Shown here piece by piece: positions 16,610-25,783 of a DNA stretch of 64,000 nt. Where the stretch lies: positions 39,366-103,365 of the forward strand of contig JAYTTF010000262.1 in assembly GCA_043745195.1 (NCBI GenBank), in the 5' to 3' direction. Positions within the stretch are counted from its first letter, which is position 1. Every line of letters starts with the position of its first letter. The position numbers were made by a program, and so were the translations under genes. This DNA is from JANXSF01 sp043745195. GTDB taxonomy: Bacteria; Acidobacteriota; Terriglobia; Bryobacterales; Bryobacteraceae. The notes beneath the pieces are model-generated. The model was not told where the DNA came from. It saw only the letters and a program-made list of their open reading frames with translations, and did not search any database.

Positions 16610-17287
16610 CTACGGAACAACCACGTGATCGCCAGTTTCCAGATAGATGTTTTGTTCCAGCTTCTTGCCGTTAATCACTTCGGCGTAGTTGAACTTAATC
16701 CGCTTTCCATTTCGCAAAATTGCGATTTTCTTTTTGTTTGCAAACTCTCTAAAACCACCTGAACCATTGATTGCTTCCAGTATTGTAGTAGGAACTACTA
16801 AGGGGTAAACCCCCGGTCGAGTTACTTCGCCAACCAAATAATATTTCCGGCTTCCCACTTGCCTCAAACCAACCAGAACTTCAGGCCGTTGCACATACTT
16901 CGAGTATGCTTTTATTACTTCATCTTTAATTTCGTCTAAGGTCTTGCCGGAAACTTCCATTTCTCCTGAAAGCGGCAAAGTTATCTTCCCGTCAGGACGA
17001 ATTGCAAATGTGCCGGACAAATCTGCCTCGCGCCAAACCTTAATATCAATTACATCCTCAGGTCCCACTTTGAACGACTTGGGGTCTACTGGAGCCATAG
17101 CACCGCCGGCTGTAGTGCCATCCTGCCGAATGATACTAGCCTCCTTTTCGGGCTTCGTACTCTCTTGCTTTTTGTCGTTTTCCTGTCTCGCTTTAGCAGG
17201 ATCGGGGGCTTGCGCCAATAAAACACTCGCCATGAAAAATAGGGAAATCAGGTTCATTGTCGTTTTCAAAACAGTACGGGGAAGCAT
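16610..17287 (-). CDS. Wza/GumB-like polysaccharide export protein
   Basis: 225 residues. A signal peptide is present (hydrophobic MNLISLFFMASVLLAQA within the first 27 residues); the ATG at 17287 is preferred because AAGGA lies about 9 bases upstream. After a charged linker (residues 30-70) comes the poly_export domain (VGPEDVIDIKVWREADLSG ... IRPDGKITLPLSG) and an SLBB domain (YYLVGEVTRPGVYPL). There is no obvious lipobox Cys. It is shorter than E. coli Wza, as common in this phylum. It would form the periplasmic/outer-membrane channel for the exopolysaccharide and is the first gene of the minus-strand operon. Confidence 0.9.
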   Translation of the reverse strand: MLPRTVLKTTMNLISLFFMASVLLAQAPDPAKARQENDKKQESTKPEKEASIIRQDGTTAGGAMAPVDPKSFKVGPEDVIDIKVWREADLSGTFAIRPDGKITLPLSGEMEVSGKTLDEIKDEVIKAYSKYVQRPEVLVGLRQVGSRKYYLVGEVTRPGVYPLVVPTTILEAINGSGGFREFANKKKIAILRNGKRIKFNYAEVINGKKLEQNIYLETGDHVVVP

Positions 17288-17370
17288 TCGGTCATTCCTT
17301 GACGTCTATAACTTAGCGGTGAAAAATCCCGCCCGTGGGCAAGTCCTTGTCGCAAACTGTCCAATAATAA

Positions 17371-17400
17371 TTGTATAACAATGGGACGGTCTTCTATACT
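17371..17400 (+). promoter_or_regulatory. Candidate sigma70 promoter for the EVE-domain gene
   Basis: TTGTAT (17371-17376) and TATACT (17395-17400) are separated by 18 bp, close to the sigma70 consensus. Transcription would begin about 50 bp before the ATG at 17460. The match of the -35 box is imperfect. Confidence 0.4.
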
Positions 17401-17459
17401 GAGCGATGTAGTACTCGCTAAATACTTATACTTTGTATCATAAATTACTCGGAGAAAAA

Positions 17460-17870
17460 ATGCAATACTTTCTTGCAAAGACCGACCCTGACACATATCC
17501 TATCGACAAGTTTGAGAAAGATAAGAAAACTTGTTGGGATGGAGTGAAAAACCCTCAGGCAGTTAAAGCAATCCAAGCCATGAAGCCCGGCGACAAAGTT
17601 TTCGTTTACCACAGCATGGGGCAGGCCGCCATCATGGGAATGGCTAAGGTGGTTTCAGTCCCCAGACCAGATCCGAAAGAAGTAAAAAGCTGGGTGGTCG
17701 ACTTGGAATATCTGCACCGTACTGAACCTCCCACAACGTTGCGCGAGATCAAGGAATGCGGATTATTCGCAGACTGGTCTTTGGTTCGACAAAGCAGACT
17801 GTCCACTATGGCAGCTCCGGAAAAGTTCGTCCAATGGATGAGGGCCCGATATCCGAAGTTAAAGTTGTAG
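17460..17870 (+). CDS. EVE domain-containing protein (thymocyte nuclear protein 1-like)
   Basis: 136 residues covering one EVE domain, the usual length of stand-alone bacterial members. Typical pieces are MQYFLAKTDPDTYPIDKFEKD, TCWDGVKNPQA, MKPGDKVFVYHS and WVVDLEYLHR. The start at 17460 is supported by GGAG 6 bases upstream. EVE domains belong to the PUA-like fold and bind modified bases in DNA or RNA; in bacteria their native role is largely undefined. The gene stands alone: divergent from the exopolysaccharide operon and immediately convergent (no intervening base) with the gene at 17871. Confidence 0.88.
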   Translation: MQYFLAKTDPDTYPIDKFEKDKKTCWDGVKNPQAVKAIQAMKPGDKVFVYHSMGQAAIMGMAKVVSVPRPDPKEVKSWVVDLEYLHRTEPPTTLREIKECGLFADWSLVRQSRLSTMAAPEKFVQWMRARYPKLKL

Positions 17871-19025
17871 TCACTGGGTATTGCCGCGAGCTTGAACTTT
17901 CCAAACAGTTTCCACTAGTTCGCCGCGAACGCCGTAGATGTGATCGTAAAGGTTCACGGTTGGGTCGCAATGTGGAACGTAGAACTCCAGCCTGTCTCCT
18001 AGTTCGATGGGATGATTTGACGTCAAATCTAATTTTCCGTGTTCGTCCCCAGCCCAGTTATATGCGGCTTCGCCTGAGCTTAACTGTGGTGGAAATGGGC
18101 GATCAGTTGAGAAAGCTTTGAATCCGGCATCCACAATTGCTGTTGTTGCTGAAGGCTTACTGAACACAGTGGCAATCACCGAAAGCGCGTAGCCGAAATC
18201 CGTAAACTGGTTTGAATTCCCCTGGCTGCCAATGCTTTTGTAGTCGATGTCCATAAACAGGAAGCTTCCTGGTTGCAATTCAGTAATGCCGTCAATTGCA
18301 GAATCGATGTTGTAGGTTCCCGTGGAGCCGCCGCTCAACCATGGGCAAGGCACTCCACTTTTTTCGATTTGCCAACGGGTTTCCACCGCCAATCCCATAG
18401 CTTTCTGACTTGCCAATTTTCGTTTTTCAAATCCATGGGTATGAGCTGAGGGTCCGGCGAATGCTTGAATTCCTGAAAAGGACAGATTGCTAGCTACATG
18501 AATTTGGCGCGCCAGTTCGACGGCCTCCTTGCCAGGAGAAATGCCAGTGCGTCCACCCACCAACAAATCGATGGCAATCTGCAATCGGATGCCTGCTACC
18601 GAGGCAGCCTGGTTCAGCAACTCAACATTTTGGATGTGATCTGCGCAAAACACAGTATCGGGATTTTGTTGCGCCAACAAGATTGCCCTTTCGATGCGCC
18701 AAGCTCCAACCAGGGGAGTTGTTATCAGTAAGCCTGTGAGCCCGGCTCTGGCAAATACTTCTGCTTCCGATATTTTTGCTGTGCAAGTCCCCACCGCTCC
18801 TGCATCGATACAGGCTTTAGCGATCTCAATACTCTTGTGAGTTTTTGCGTGGGGACGGAAAGCTTTTCCTGCGTCTTTCAGGTGGCTGGCCATCTTTTGT
18901 AGGTTTGCTTCAAAAACATCCAGATCAACGACCAAAGCCGGGGTTGGCAAGTCTTCTTTGGCCACCTTGCCGTGCAGTTTGCCAGAGGTCAGCAATTTTT
19001 CAAATTCAATCCAGGAAATGCTCAT
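17871..19025 (-). CDS. D-threonine aldolase / D-serine dehydratase-like PLP enzyme
   Basis: 384 residues of the alanine-racemase-fold, DSD1-type family. The PLP lysine is in FRPHAKTHKS (about residue 60). The N-terminal phrase DLPTPALVVDLDVFEANL is typical, and the C-terminal HCDPTVNLYDH has the His-x-Cys pair that binds a metal in D-serine dehydratases. Family enzymes act on D-beta-hydroxy amino acids. The upstream dipeptidase gene overlaps by 4 bases. Because M19 dipeptidases accept peptides with a D-residue at the C-terminal side, the pair may feed on D-amino-acid dipeptides; that is inference. Confidence 0.88.
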   Translation of the reverse strand: MSISWIEFEKLLTSGKLHGKVAKEDLPTPALVVDLDVFEANLQKMASHLKDAGKAFRPHAKTHKSIEIAKACIDAGAVGTCTAKISEAEVFARAGLTGLLITTPLVGAWRIERAILLAQQNPDTVFCADHIQNVELLNQAASVAGIRLQIAIDLLVGGRTGISPGKEAVELARQIHVASNLSFSGIQAFAGPSAHTHGFEKRKLASQKAMGLAVETRWQIEKSGVPCPWLSGGSTGTYNIDSAIDGITELQPGSFLFMDIDYKSIGSQGNSNQFTDFGYALSVIATVFSKPSATTAIVDAGFKAFSTDRPFPPQLSSGEAAYNWAGDEHGKLDLTSNHPIELGDRLEFYVPHCDPTVNLYDHIYGVRGELVETVWKVQARGNTQ

Positions 19026-20227
19026 GGTTGTGTGTTTTTGGCGATTGACTCAACAGAACGCATTAGACGGAGCAAATTGCCGCCATAAATTTTGCGGATG
19101 TTTTCCGCAGTATGGCCTCTTTCCAATAAAGCCCGTGTCAGAGCAGGAAATTTCGAAACATTATCAAGACCAATCGGGACGCAACCAACGCCATCGAAAT
19201 CGGATCCAATTCCAACATGATCGACTCCGGCTATTTTGATCACATGTTCAATATGCGCCACCACATCAGTCAAAGTGGCGGGCACTATTTTCAGTCCAAG
19301 ACGAATGGCGATGGCTTGCGATTCTTCTTCAGTACGCTGCGAAGAAAGTTTTCCAAGCTTTGCCAATTCGGCATCAACCGCTGCTTTTCGAGTGGGGTTG
19401 TGCCGGGTAGAAGAGTTCGCCGATTTTTCTGCTAGAAATTCACAGCCGAAATTAATTTGAATCACGCCATGCTTTGCCGCCAAAGCGCGTATCATCTGAT
19501 CGGTCATGTTTCGGGCGATTGGGCTGAGTGCTTTGCAGGAAGAATGGCTGGCAAATACCGGGGCGCTACTGGTTGCAAGCACGTCGGAAAAAGTTTTGTC
19601 GGAAACGTGTGAAATATCAACAATCATGCCCAAGCGGTTCATTTCCTTCACCACTTGTTTGCCGAAAGTTGTAAGTCCGTTGTGACGTCCAGCATCACCG
19701 CTGGAATCTGCCCAATTGTTGCTGTTGCTGTGAGTCAGGGTCATGTATCGAACGCCTAAATCGAAGTAAGTGCGCAACAGGCGCAAGCTATCTTCAATGG
19801 CATGTCCACCCTCAACGCCTAACAAAGCTGCAATTTTTCCATTCCGTTTTGCCGCTTCGATCTGGTCGGCAGTGGTTGCCAGTTGAAACCCGTTGGGATA
19901 GCGAGAAGCAATATCGTGCTTCACGGTATCGATCATTTCCAGCGTTCGATGAGCGGCATGATTGCCTTCCACATAGCGACCACTCACATACACGGCAAAA
20001 AATACGGCTCCCACTCCACCTTGTTTGAGTTTCGATAAATCAGTGTGACGCTTTGGCTGAGGCTGGCCAATGTCCATGCCATCCACCGTAAAACTGGTGA
20101 CATCGTTATGGCTATCAATCAGTAGCGCCGATTGGTGGACTCGCTGCACTTCCGCATCACTTACAGATCGCGGGGTTTGTGGCAGTGCGACAGCTGTAGC
20201 GAGCAGCCCAATCAAGAATTTGTTCAT
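19022..20227 (-). CDS. Exported membrane-type dipeptidase (peptidase M19)
   Basis: 401 residues with a signal peptide (MNKFLIGLLATAVALPQ). The zinc-binding HxD motif is in LLIDSHNDVTSF. Other M19 landmarks are GVEGGHAIEDSLRLLRTYFDLGVRYMTLTHSNSN (bridging Glu), VDISHVSDKTF, FASHSSCKAL and DHVGIGSDFDGV. These enzymes hydrolyse dipeptides, including those with C-terminal D-residues. It overlaps the downstream D-amino-acid enzyme by 4 bases, indicating a shared transcript. Confidence 0.93.
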   Translation of the reverse strand: MNKFLIGLLATAVALPQTPRSVSDAEVQRVHQSALLIDSHNDVTSFTVDGMDIGQPQPKRHTDLSKLKQGGVGAVFFAVYVSGRYVEGNHAAHRTLEMIDTVKHDIASRYPNGFQLATTADQIEAAKRNGKIAALLGVEGGHAIEDSLRLLRTYFDLGVRYMTLTHSNSNNWADSSGDAGRHNGLTTFGKQVVKEMNRLGMIVDISHVSDKTFSDVLATSSAPVFASHSSCKALSPIARNMTDQMIRALAAKHGVIQINFGCEFLAEKSANSSTRHNPTRKAAVDAELAKLGKLSSQRTEEESQAIAIRLGLKIVPATLTDVVAHIEHVIKIAGVDHVGIGSDFDGVGCVPIGLDNVSKFPALTRALLERGHTAENIRKIYGGNLLRLMRSVESIAKNTQP

Positions 20228-20248
20228 AGCGATTATTATCGCGCGGAT

Positions 20249-20752
20249 CTATTTTTCCAGCAGAGTTTTCAGCGTTGCGAAGTCCGCATTGAGTTTCTTT
20301 TCAATAGGAGCGCGCAGAAAAACAGAGGCCAGGCGCAGCCAACCTTTGCAGCGGACCTGATGGATGTGTTCAAGACCTTCGGACTTGATGCGGAATTGGC
20401 TGACGGCTTCCATGTCAGGACTGGTGAGGCGCACGGAAAGGAATTGATTGGGAATCAGTTCAATCACTTGGGAATCCATCACAGTTCGTTTTCCTTCCAC
20501 TTCCACAATTTCCTGGCTGCGGCTGCCGGGCCGAACCGGGCCATCGGTGAGTGGCTTCGATTCAACTAATCCGTCAATCCAAAGACGAATTTTTGCAGGG
20601 TCCGTTAAGTAGGGAAAAATTTTCTCAGCGGGCTGGTTGGTTGGTAGAAAGACGCGATATTCCGCTGGTTGCCCGCCCGCCGTGTAGAGCGAAACCAGAA
20701 CTGCAGCCAGTGCGGCCGCGAGGCTATAGAGTATTTTCTTTAGTGTGCTCAT
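20249..20752 (-). CDS. Membrane-anchored SRPBCC-family protein
   Basis: 167 residues from the ATG at 20752; an in-frame ATG 8 codons earlier is possible and neither has a strong ribosome binding site. An N-terminal hydrophobic helix (LYSLAAALAAVLVSLY) is followed by a helix-grip (START/Bet v1-like) domain with PAEKIFPYLTDPAKIRLWIDG and the typical alternating strands. This fold binds lipophilic ligands. Function unknown. It follows the dipeptidase gene by 21 bp in reverse orientation order and may be the first gene of that transcript. Confidence 0.75.
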   Translation of the reverse strand: MSTLKKILYSLAAALAAVLVSLYTAGGQPAEYRVFLPTNQPAEKIFPYLTDPAKIRLWIDGLVESKPLTDGPVRPGSRSQEIVEVEGKRTVMDSQVIELIPNQFLSVRLTSPDMEAVSQFRIKSEGLEHIHQVRCKGWLRLASVFLRAPIEKKLNADFATLKTLLEK

Positions 20753-20810
20753 CGAAAGTGCCAGTTCACTCGTCATGCTAGCACTTGATCAAGTTACTAA
20801 GCTTTATCGG

Positions 20811-21410
20811 TTAATGCCACTGGAGGACAATACCTCCGCTGATCACGGCATTATGTTGAGCGCCTCGGATGCTTGGAAGGTTGTAATTCGGGCTTCCGGT
20901 TATGAAATCGCGGAATTCGCCGCGAAGGGATAGACTATGCCAAATTCGTAGATCTGCTCCGCCACCGAAATTGAAAGCACTGCGGGTAAGTTCCCGAGAG
21001 ACAGGGTTTGCCTGGTTGTTGCGCAGTTTTGTGCTTTGTTCATACAGTGCAAACCCGCCACCAACCGCGACAAATGGAGATAGCTTAGCTTTTGGCAAAA
21101 ATTTCAAACGGAAACCAGGAGTGAGATAAAGGGACGCCACGTCTCGGGTGGCAATCTGCGGCCCTACTGTGACTTCGCGATTGGGACTTGCAAGGAAATG
21201 TACTTCCGCATAGAGTGCGACATTATTGAACTCGAAAAGTCGCCGTCCATAGTTGATCTGAAGGGTACTGTCCGCCCCTAACTTGAGAGGTTGACGCTCC
21301 GATGCAGTAACGCTGCCAATTGAAAAAGCGAGTTCGTTTTTCTGAGTCCATATAACTTTGGGTAATAGCAAAAAGATGCAACAGCCAACAAGCTTGTTTG
21401 AAAATCGCAT
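20811..21410 (-). CDS. Small outer-membrane beta-barrel protein
   Basis: 199 residues with a signal peptide (MRFSNKLVGCCIFLLLPKVIW). The mature part alternates amphipathic strands (LQINYGRRLFEF, VALYAEVHFLAS, ASLYLTPGFRLKFL, LSPFVAVGGGFALYE, FNFGGGADLRIW, LSLRGEFRDFIT) and ends near aromatic residues, as in OmpA/OmpX or opacity-type eight-stranded barrels. No ligand or enzymatic function can be assigned. Confidence 0.75.
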   Translation of the reverse strand: MRFSNKLVGCCIFLLLPKVIWTQKNELAFSIGSVTASERQPLKLGADSTLQINYGRRLFEFNNVALYAEVHFLASPNREVTVGPQIATRDVASLYLTPGFRLKFLPKAKLSPFVAVGGGFALYEQSTKLRNNQANPVSRELTRSAFNFGGGADLRIWHSLSLRGEFRDFITGSPNYNLPSIRGAQHNAVISGGIVLQWH

Positions 21411-21426
21411 AGTGTGGTGCCCCTAT

Positions 21427-21903
21427 TTATTTATGGAGACTTAGCCAAATGCGGTTACCATCCTTAACGTAGCGAGTGGAGTCCTTCATCCATTTGCGTT
21501 GAATATCTTTGCTGTAGTTCAGGTAGAGTTTTCCTGATTCAATCTTCCATGCTTCCGGGTCAATTCCAGCAGTGTAGCCATGGCTCACTGCCCAGGCGCA
21601 GTATCCGCCGTATTGCGGCAAGTATTTTTCAGGTGTAGCGGTGAATTGGGCACGATTACTGTCTGAGGCAAAGTGCCAAGTGGCACCGCCCCATTGTGCG
21701 GAGAACACATCTGAACCTTTTTCTGCTTTGCCGATTTCAAAATACGCGACTGGGTCATAGCCCTTAATGGCAATGCCGGCGACATTCTTGTTGATGGGGT
21801 CTACGAGGGCTGCTGCCTGGACAGTCATTGTCAGCAGGAATGCCGATGATAAAAATGTGGCCAAAATTTGGTGCTTGCTTTGGAACGCATTGCAATATTT
21901 CAT
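21427..21903 (-). CDS. Exported YHS-domain protein
   Basis: 158 residues starting at the ATG at 21903, which has AGGGA about 10 bases upstream and begins a signal peptide (MKYCNAFQSKHQILATFLSS...VQA). A longer frame back to 22047 would run into the dispersed repeat and is rejected. The YHS domain is shown by VAGIAIKGYDPVAYFEIGKA, WHFASDSNRAQFTATPEKYLPQYGGYCAWA. YHS domains are often linked to metal binding; this exported type is common near metal or redox genes, but none is adjacent here. Repeat copy B ends about 40 bp upstream of the start. Confidence 0.85.
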   Translation of the reverse strand: MKYCNAFQSKHQILATFLSSAFLLTMTVQAAALVDPINKNVAGIAIKGYDPVAYFEIGKAEKGSDVFSAQWGGATWHFASDSNRAQFTATPEKYLPQYGGYCAWAVSHGYTAGIDPEAWKIESGKLYLNYSKDIQRKWMKDSTRYVKDGNRIWLSLHK

Positions 21904-21942
21904 GCAGATAGAATCCCTGTTGCAGCACAATCTATTCCCAAT

Positions 21943-22194
21943 AATCGCAGTAAGGCATCGCGAACAGACAAAAGCAAAAATAAATTCAACTGACGTTCCG
22001 TCTTTCATCCTCCAGACCGCCGCCCAGCAGCCTGATTCAGATTCCATTCAGAACGTCAGAAGAGTTAATCAATCCGCGGACTTGATAATTTGGAAGTTGC
22101 TGGCCAGCAATTTGTCTTCCTGTTAAAAGAATCTCACACGCTGTCTACAAAATACCTCTTCGCATTTTGCAAGCTTATGAAAAGATGCCAAATT
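21943..22194 (-). repeat. Dispersed repeat, copy B (leader of the YHS gene)
   Basis: On the minus strand this matches copies A and C over nearly the whole length. The palindrome TTGCTGGCCAGCAA is at 22097-22110. The two arms of the conserved stem are CTGACGTTC (minus strand, plus coordinates 22051-22059) and GAACGTCAG (21990-21998), here perfectly complementary. The fourth pair is A-U instead of G-C, a compensatory change relative to A and C. The intergenic stretch 21904-22222 holds nothing else recognisable. Confidence 0.85.
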
Positions 22195-22222
22195 GCGATT
22201 TTCAAGGTTGGTGATTGCCACT

Positions 22223-23881
22223 TTAATGAGTCGCATAAACAACGAATGTCGCATTCTCAAAAATCGGGGTGGCCTCTTTGAACCGGTCCTTGACTTTCAC
22301 CACTAAGTAGTCTGCTGGTACAAATTTGTAAGCTTCCAGCGAAGTCAAATAGGGTTTAGCAAGCGTTGCTTGCCATCTTGACCACCATTCATCGGCCAGT
22401 CCCTTATGAAAATTTACTTGGCCGCCACTCTTCCAGTCTACAAAAATAGCTCGTGCTGATTCCCCGCGAAATACTCCAGGATAGAGTTCCTTTCCTGCGT
22501 CAGGAAAGTGAAAAACACTATCCGTCGGCGTCTGTTTCGACCACGCGATGAGCGATTCCAAATCCCGGTTATAGACTTTTGGATGAGTACTGATTCCAGC
22601 CACGTTAGGAATGGCCCAGAACGGAAATAGGATAGCCAGACAAATCAAAGCTGGACCAAGCACTGCTTTCCGGTTTATCAGGACGTTTGCGGTCACTGCC
22701 AGCATACTCAACAACAGTAAAAGGACAACCTTTTTCAGCACTGATTCCTTTGTAAGAAATGGCAGGAACGCCTCCCAGGTTTGTGTTTGAACTGGAACGG
22801 AATACGCCAAATAAAACCACACCAGGCTAAGCCAGTACCTCCTCCGCTGAGCGTAGCGGATTCCAACCGCAATGGCTCCCAAAACCGCCCACGCCATGAC
22901 AAACAGCAAAGCCCTTCCTACCTGGAGTTGCGGTCCCATGGCCCACTTGCCTTTCTCCAAAATGAGGTAGGAAAGTGGGATGCTACACACACCAATAATT
23001 GTGAGTCCGACGTGAAAGTGCCGAAGGGTTTCTGGTGCCAGTACCCACAAAAGCTTTGCCGATAGGAGCGACGCCGCAAGTAAGAGTAAATATTTCCCCC
23101 ACCAGAGATCCAGCCACATTCCCACCCAATTGTAGGAAGCCCGCATGCGTTGCAAATGCTCTAGGCTCTGATCAAGTAACACGAATAGATTTTGCTTTTC
23201 CTGTTCTCCAATTTGAAACCTGGAAACGATCACAAGCAACACGACAAAACCTCCCAGAATCCCCGCAACCTGCAATCGATTCTGGCGCCAAGCCCCCGTT
23301 GCTGGAGGGCGAAGTAGTAGGAATCCCATCACAAGCCAGACCGCCCAGACTGTGGGCGGATGCACTAACAAAGCCAAACCTGCAGCAATTGCGGCTCGCT
23401 TGGGACATTCATTTGCTATCCATCCGATGGCCAACCACAGCAGCGGTAAGGCCATGGCGCGCGGAACAGGCTCCAACTCCCAAAGCATTACCGCTGGGCC
23501 ATGCACAAAGGCTCCAATGGCATAGCAACCCACCCCGAAGAGGCTCATCACCCTGGAAAAACTCCAGGCCCGAAAAATCAACCAGATTCCATAAATGCCG
23601 GCCAATCGGAATACGAAGTGAAGTGTTGGCAATACATGGTTGAACCCAAGGCCTGTAACCTTTCTTCCTGTCAATGCCAATTCATCGTAAATAGTAAAGG
23701 AAAGATGGGGGTTTGTGGCAATCAGATCTTTCCCTAAAAGCTGTGGATCCCATAGCCGTTCCAGCATGGGTAAATAGATCTGGGTATCCGAAGTCAGATA
23801 GGTATGACCGGGAAAGACAAAATAGCTAAGGCAATTGATTCCCGTCAGCGCAATGGCCACGGCAAGCGTGGTTAACTTCAT
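22223..23881 (-). CDS. Large polytopic membrane protein, GT-C-like, unknown function
   Basis: 552 residues with about eleven membrane helices and a soluble C-terminal tail of about 110 residues. The first external loop has an acidic pair (TSDTQIYLPMLERLWDPQLL), and LVHPPTVWAVW lies in the middle, features reminiscent of GT-C glycosyltransferases, but I do not recognise a defined family. The C-terminal portion (WSKQTPTDSVFHFPD...) resembles the lumenal tail of such enzymes. The upstream TPR gene overlaps by 4 bases. Confidence 0.65.
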   Translation of the reverse strand: MKLTTLAVAIALTGINCLSYFVFPGHTYLTSDTQIYLPMLERLWDPQLLGKDLIATNPHLSFTIYDELALTGRKVTGLGFNHVLPTLHFVFRLAGIYGIWLIFRAWSFSRVMSLFGVGCYAIGAFVHGPAVMLWELEPVPRAMALPLLWLAIGWIANECPKRAAIAAGLALLVHPPTVWAVWLVMGFLLLRPPATGAWRQNRLQVAGILGGFVVLLVIVSRFQIGEQEKQNLFVLLDQSLEHLQRMRASYNWVGMWLDLWWGKYLLLLAASLLSAKLLWVLAPETLRHFHVGLTIIGVCSIPLSYLILEKGKWAMGPQLQVGRALLFVMAWAVLGAIAVGIRYAQRRRYWLSLVWFYLAYSVPVQTQTWEAFLPFLTKESVLKKVVLLLLLSMLAVTANVLINRKAVLGPALICLAILFPFWAIPNVAGISTHPKVYNRDLESLIAWSKQTPTDSVFHFPDAGKELYPGVFRGESARAIFVDWKSGGQVNFHKGLADEWWSRWQATLAKPYLTSLEAYKFVPADYLVVKVKDRFKEATPIFENATFVVYATH

Positions 23882-24564
23882 TGGGCCGGTGTCTTTTCCA
23901 ATTGCTGCTTTATCCAGAGCCTTTGGGGATTCAATTCAAGGGCTCGGGTTAGTGCTTTCCTTGCGTCAGCGGTTCGTTTCGATTTCCGGAAAGCCAAGCC
24001 AATCCATAAATGGGCTTCGGGCAACTTCGGATCAATCGCCAAGGCTTTTTCAAAATCCTTGATCGCAATATCTGCACCTCCGCCGAAACTTGCCGGGAGG
24101 TAATATTTTCCAACACCACTCGCCACCCAATTCAAGGCTGATTTGGGGTCAAGCGAAAGCGCAGTGTTCACTTCTCCTTGTGCGCAGCGACCGTACTTCA
24201 TAACAGTTAGTGGATTAGCAGGGATCACTTGGCCGCAAAGTGTCCCTAATAATCGGTGAAATTCCGATCGCTTGGCGTCCAGTGCAACAGCAGCCTGTGC
24301 CGCAGGGATGCCAGCCTCGGCCGCTGAACGAGCCTGACCACGGTCATTGACCTCTAGCGCAACCTCAGACAGATAGCTATGTGCCACAGCCGACTGATAC
24401 TGCGCCATTGGGTCTTTGGGTTTTTGAGCCGCGTTGGCTGCGGCCGACTTAGCTATTTTTTCCAGAGCAGGCCTGTCCTGGCGATTTCGTGCCTTGTCCA
24501 GTTCAGTCTCAGCAGCTCCCCATGAGAGAGCAGATACGAGGAATACGCTTGTGGTGAATTTCAT
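23878..24564 (-). CDS. Exported TPR-repeat protein
   Basis: 228 residues from the ATG at 24564, which overlaps the upstream stop codon (TAATG). A signal peptide (MKFTTSVFLVSALSWGA) is followed by helical TPR-like units; the clearest is KDFEKALAIDPKLPEAHLWIGLAFRKSKRTADARKALTRALELNPQ near the C terminus. An earlier in-frame start would lie inside the MFS gene and lacks a signal sequence. It probably serves as a periplasmic protein-protein scaffold. Gene order MFS - TPR - membrane protein with tight overlaps indicates one transcript. Confidence 0.8.
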   Translation of the reverse strand: MKFTTSVFLVSALSWGAAETELDKARNRQDRPALEKIAKSAAANAAQKPKDPMAQYQSAVAHSYLSEVALEVNDRGQARSAAEAGIPAAQAAVALDAKRSEFHRLLGTLCGQVIPANPLTVMKYGRCAQGEVNTALSLDPKSALNWVASGVGKYYLPASFGGGADIAIKDFEKALAIDPKLPEAHLWIGLAFRKSKRTADARKALTRALELNPQRLWIKQQLEKTPAQ

Positions 24565-25772
24565 TACTCTAGACGGGAAACTTCCCGTTGCCCTACTAAA
24601 AAGTATAATCCCAAGCACGCCAACAGCCCACCGTTGATAGCCAGCACCATTGGGACGCCAATAATAGGAACAAAGTAGCCGCTGAGCAACGCCCCAAATG
24701 GCATGCCACCGCGGAACGCCACGTTGTAGACGCTCATCACCCGGCCTCGCATTTCATCTTTAGCAATCAATTGCACTAGCGAGGTGACAAAAGCAAAAAC
24801 GGAAATAAGCGCCGCACCGGCCAGGAAAAGCAATGCCAGGCTTACCCACAAAATTGTGGTTTGCGAAAATGCGATGGTTAGGCATCCAAGGACAACAAGC
24901 ATGATCAACGCCAGCCTCCCTTTTCTTTTCTGTTGACCCATCGCGGCCACCAGCAAAGCTCCCGCTACGGCTCCGGCACCGGAGGTGGAAAGCAGGTAAG
25001 TATAGGTTTTGGCGTCAGCACCAAACACTTCCTTGGTGATTACCGGCAGAAAGGTCATAGTAGGGATTCCCAGAAAAGTCATCATGAACGCCAGAGCAAT
25101 CAATGGTGCCATGGCTTGTTTGTTCCAGATGAATTGCAACCCCTGTTTTATGCTTTCCACAACGCTCTCTTTTCCTTTAGCTGGAACGAAACCAGGTTTC
25201 ACCAACAGCAGCGACAATACCGGCCCCAGATAGCTGAGAGCGTTCAAACTAAAACACCATTCCGGCCCCAGACCCTTTAATGTGAGCCCACCCAACACCG
25301 GACCAATAATGCGCGCCAAATTAAATTGAATGGAATTGAGCGCAATCGCGTTAGGCATATCTTCCGATTTCACAAGCGTTGGAATTAGCGCCTGATAAGC
25401 TGGTCCGCCAAATGCCTGGGCAGTGCCAACGATAAAGGAAAGACACAAAATCTGGTACACCTGCACTTGATGAGTGAACAGCAGAAATGCCAGGAACATG
25501 GCGCAAGACATTTGCACCAGTTGTCCAATCAGCAGAATGCGCCGCCTGTCGAATCGATCAGCCACCACTCCGCCGAACAAGCTGAACATGAAGATTGGAA
25601 TCTGGCCAAGAAAGGCGTCCCAACCAAGCATTACAGCCGAGCCCGAAATATCATAAACCAGCCAGCTTTGGGCAACCGTCTGCATCCAGGTTCCAATTGA
25701 TGAAAAACAGGCACCCAGCCAAAGAAGGCGAAAATCGCGGTAACTAAACGCTTTGAAGACTCTTGCGAACAA
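24564..25772 (-). CDS. MFS transporter, DHA3/EntS-like
   Basis: 402 residues with twelve predicted helices. The loop motif GGVVADRFDRRRILL between helices 2 and 3 is the MFS signature, and the N-terminal FSYRDFRLLWLGACFSSIGTWMQTVAQSWLVYDISGS is typical of the DHA3 branch, which includes the enterobactin exporter EntS and macrolide exporters. It is likely a proton-driven exporter of an unknown small molecule. It lies 11 bp after the VOC gene. Confidence 0.9.
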   Translation of the reverse strand: MFARVFKAFSYRDFRLLWLGACFSSIGTWMQTVAQSWLVYDISGSAVMLGWDAFLGQIPIFMFSLFGGVVADRFDRRRILLIGQLVQMSCAMFLAFLLFTHQVQVYQILCLSFIVGTAQAFGGPAYQALIPTLVKSEDMPNAIALNSIQFNLARIIGPVLGGLTLKGLGPEWCFSLNALSYLGPVLSLLLVKPGFVPAKGKESVVESIKQGLQFIWNKQAMAPLIALAFMMTFLGIPTMTFLPVITKEVFGADAKTYTYLLSTSGAGAVAGALLVAAMGQQKRKGRLALIMLVVLGCLTIAFSQTTILWVSLALLFLAGAALISVFAFVTSLVQLIAKDEMRGRVMSVYNVAFRGGMPFGALLSGYFVPIIGVPMVLAINGGLLACLGLYFLVGQREVSRLE

Positions 25773-25783
25773 GGAGGGCTCGC

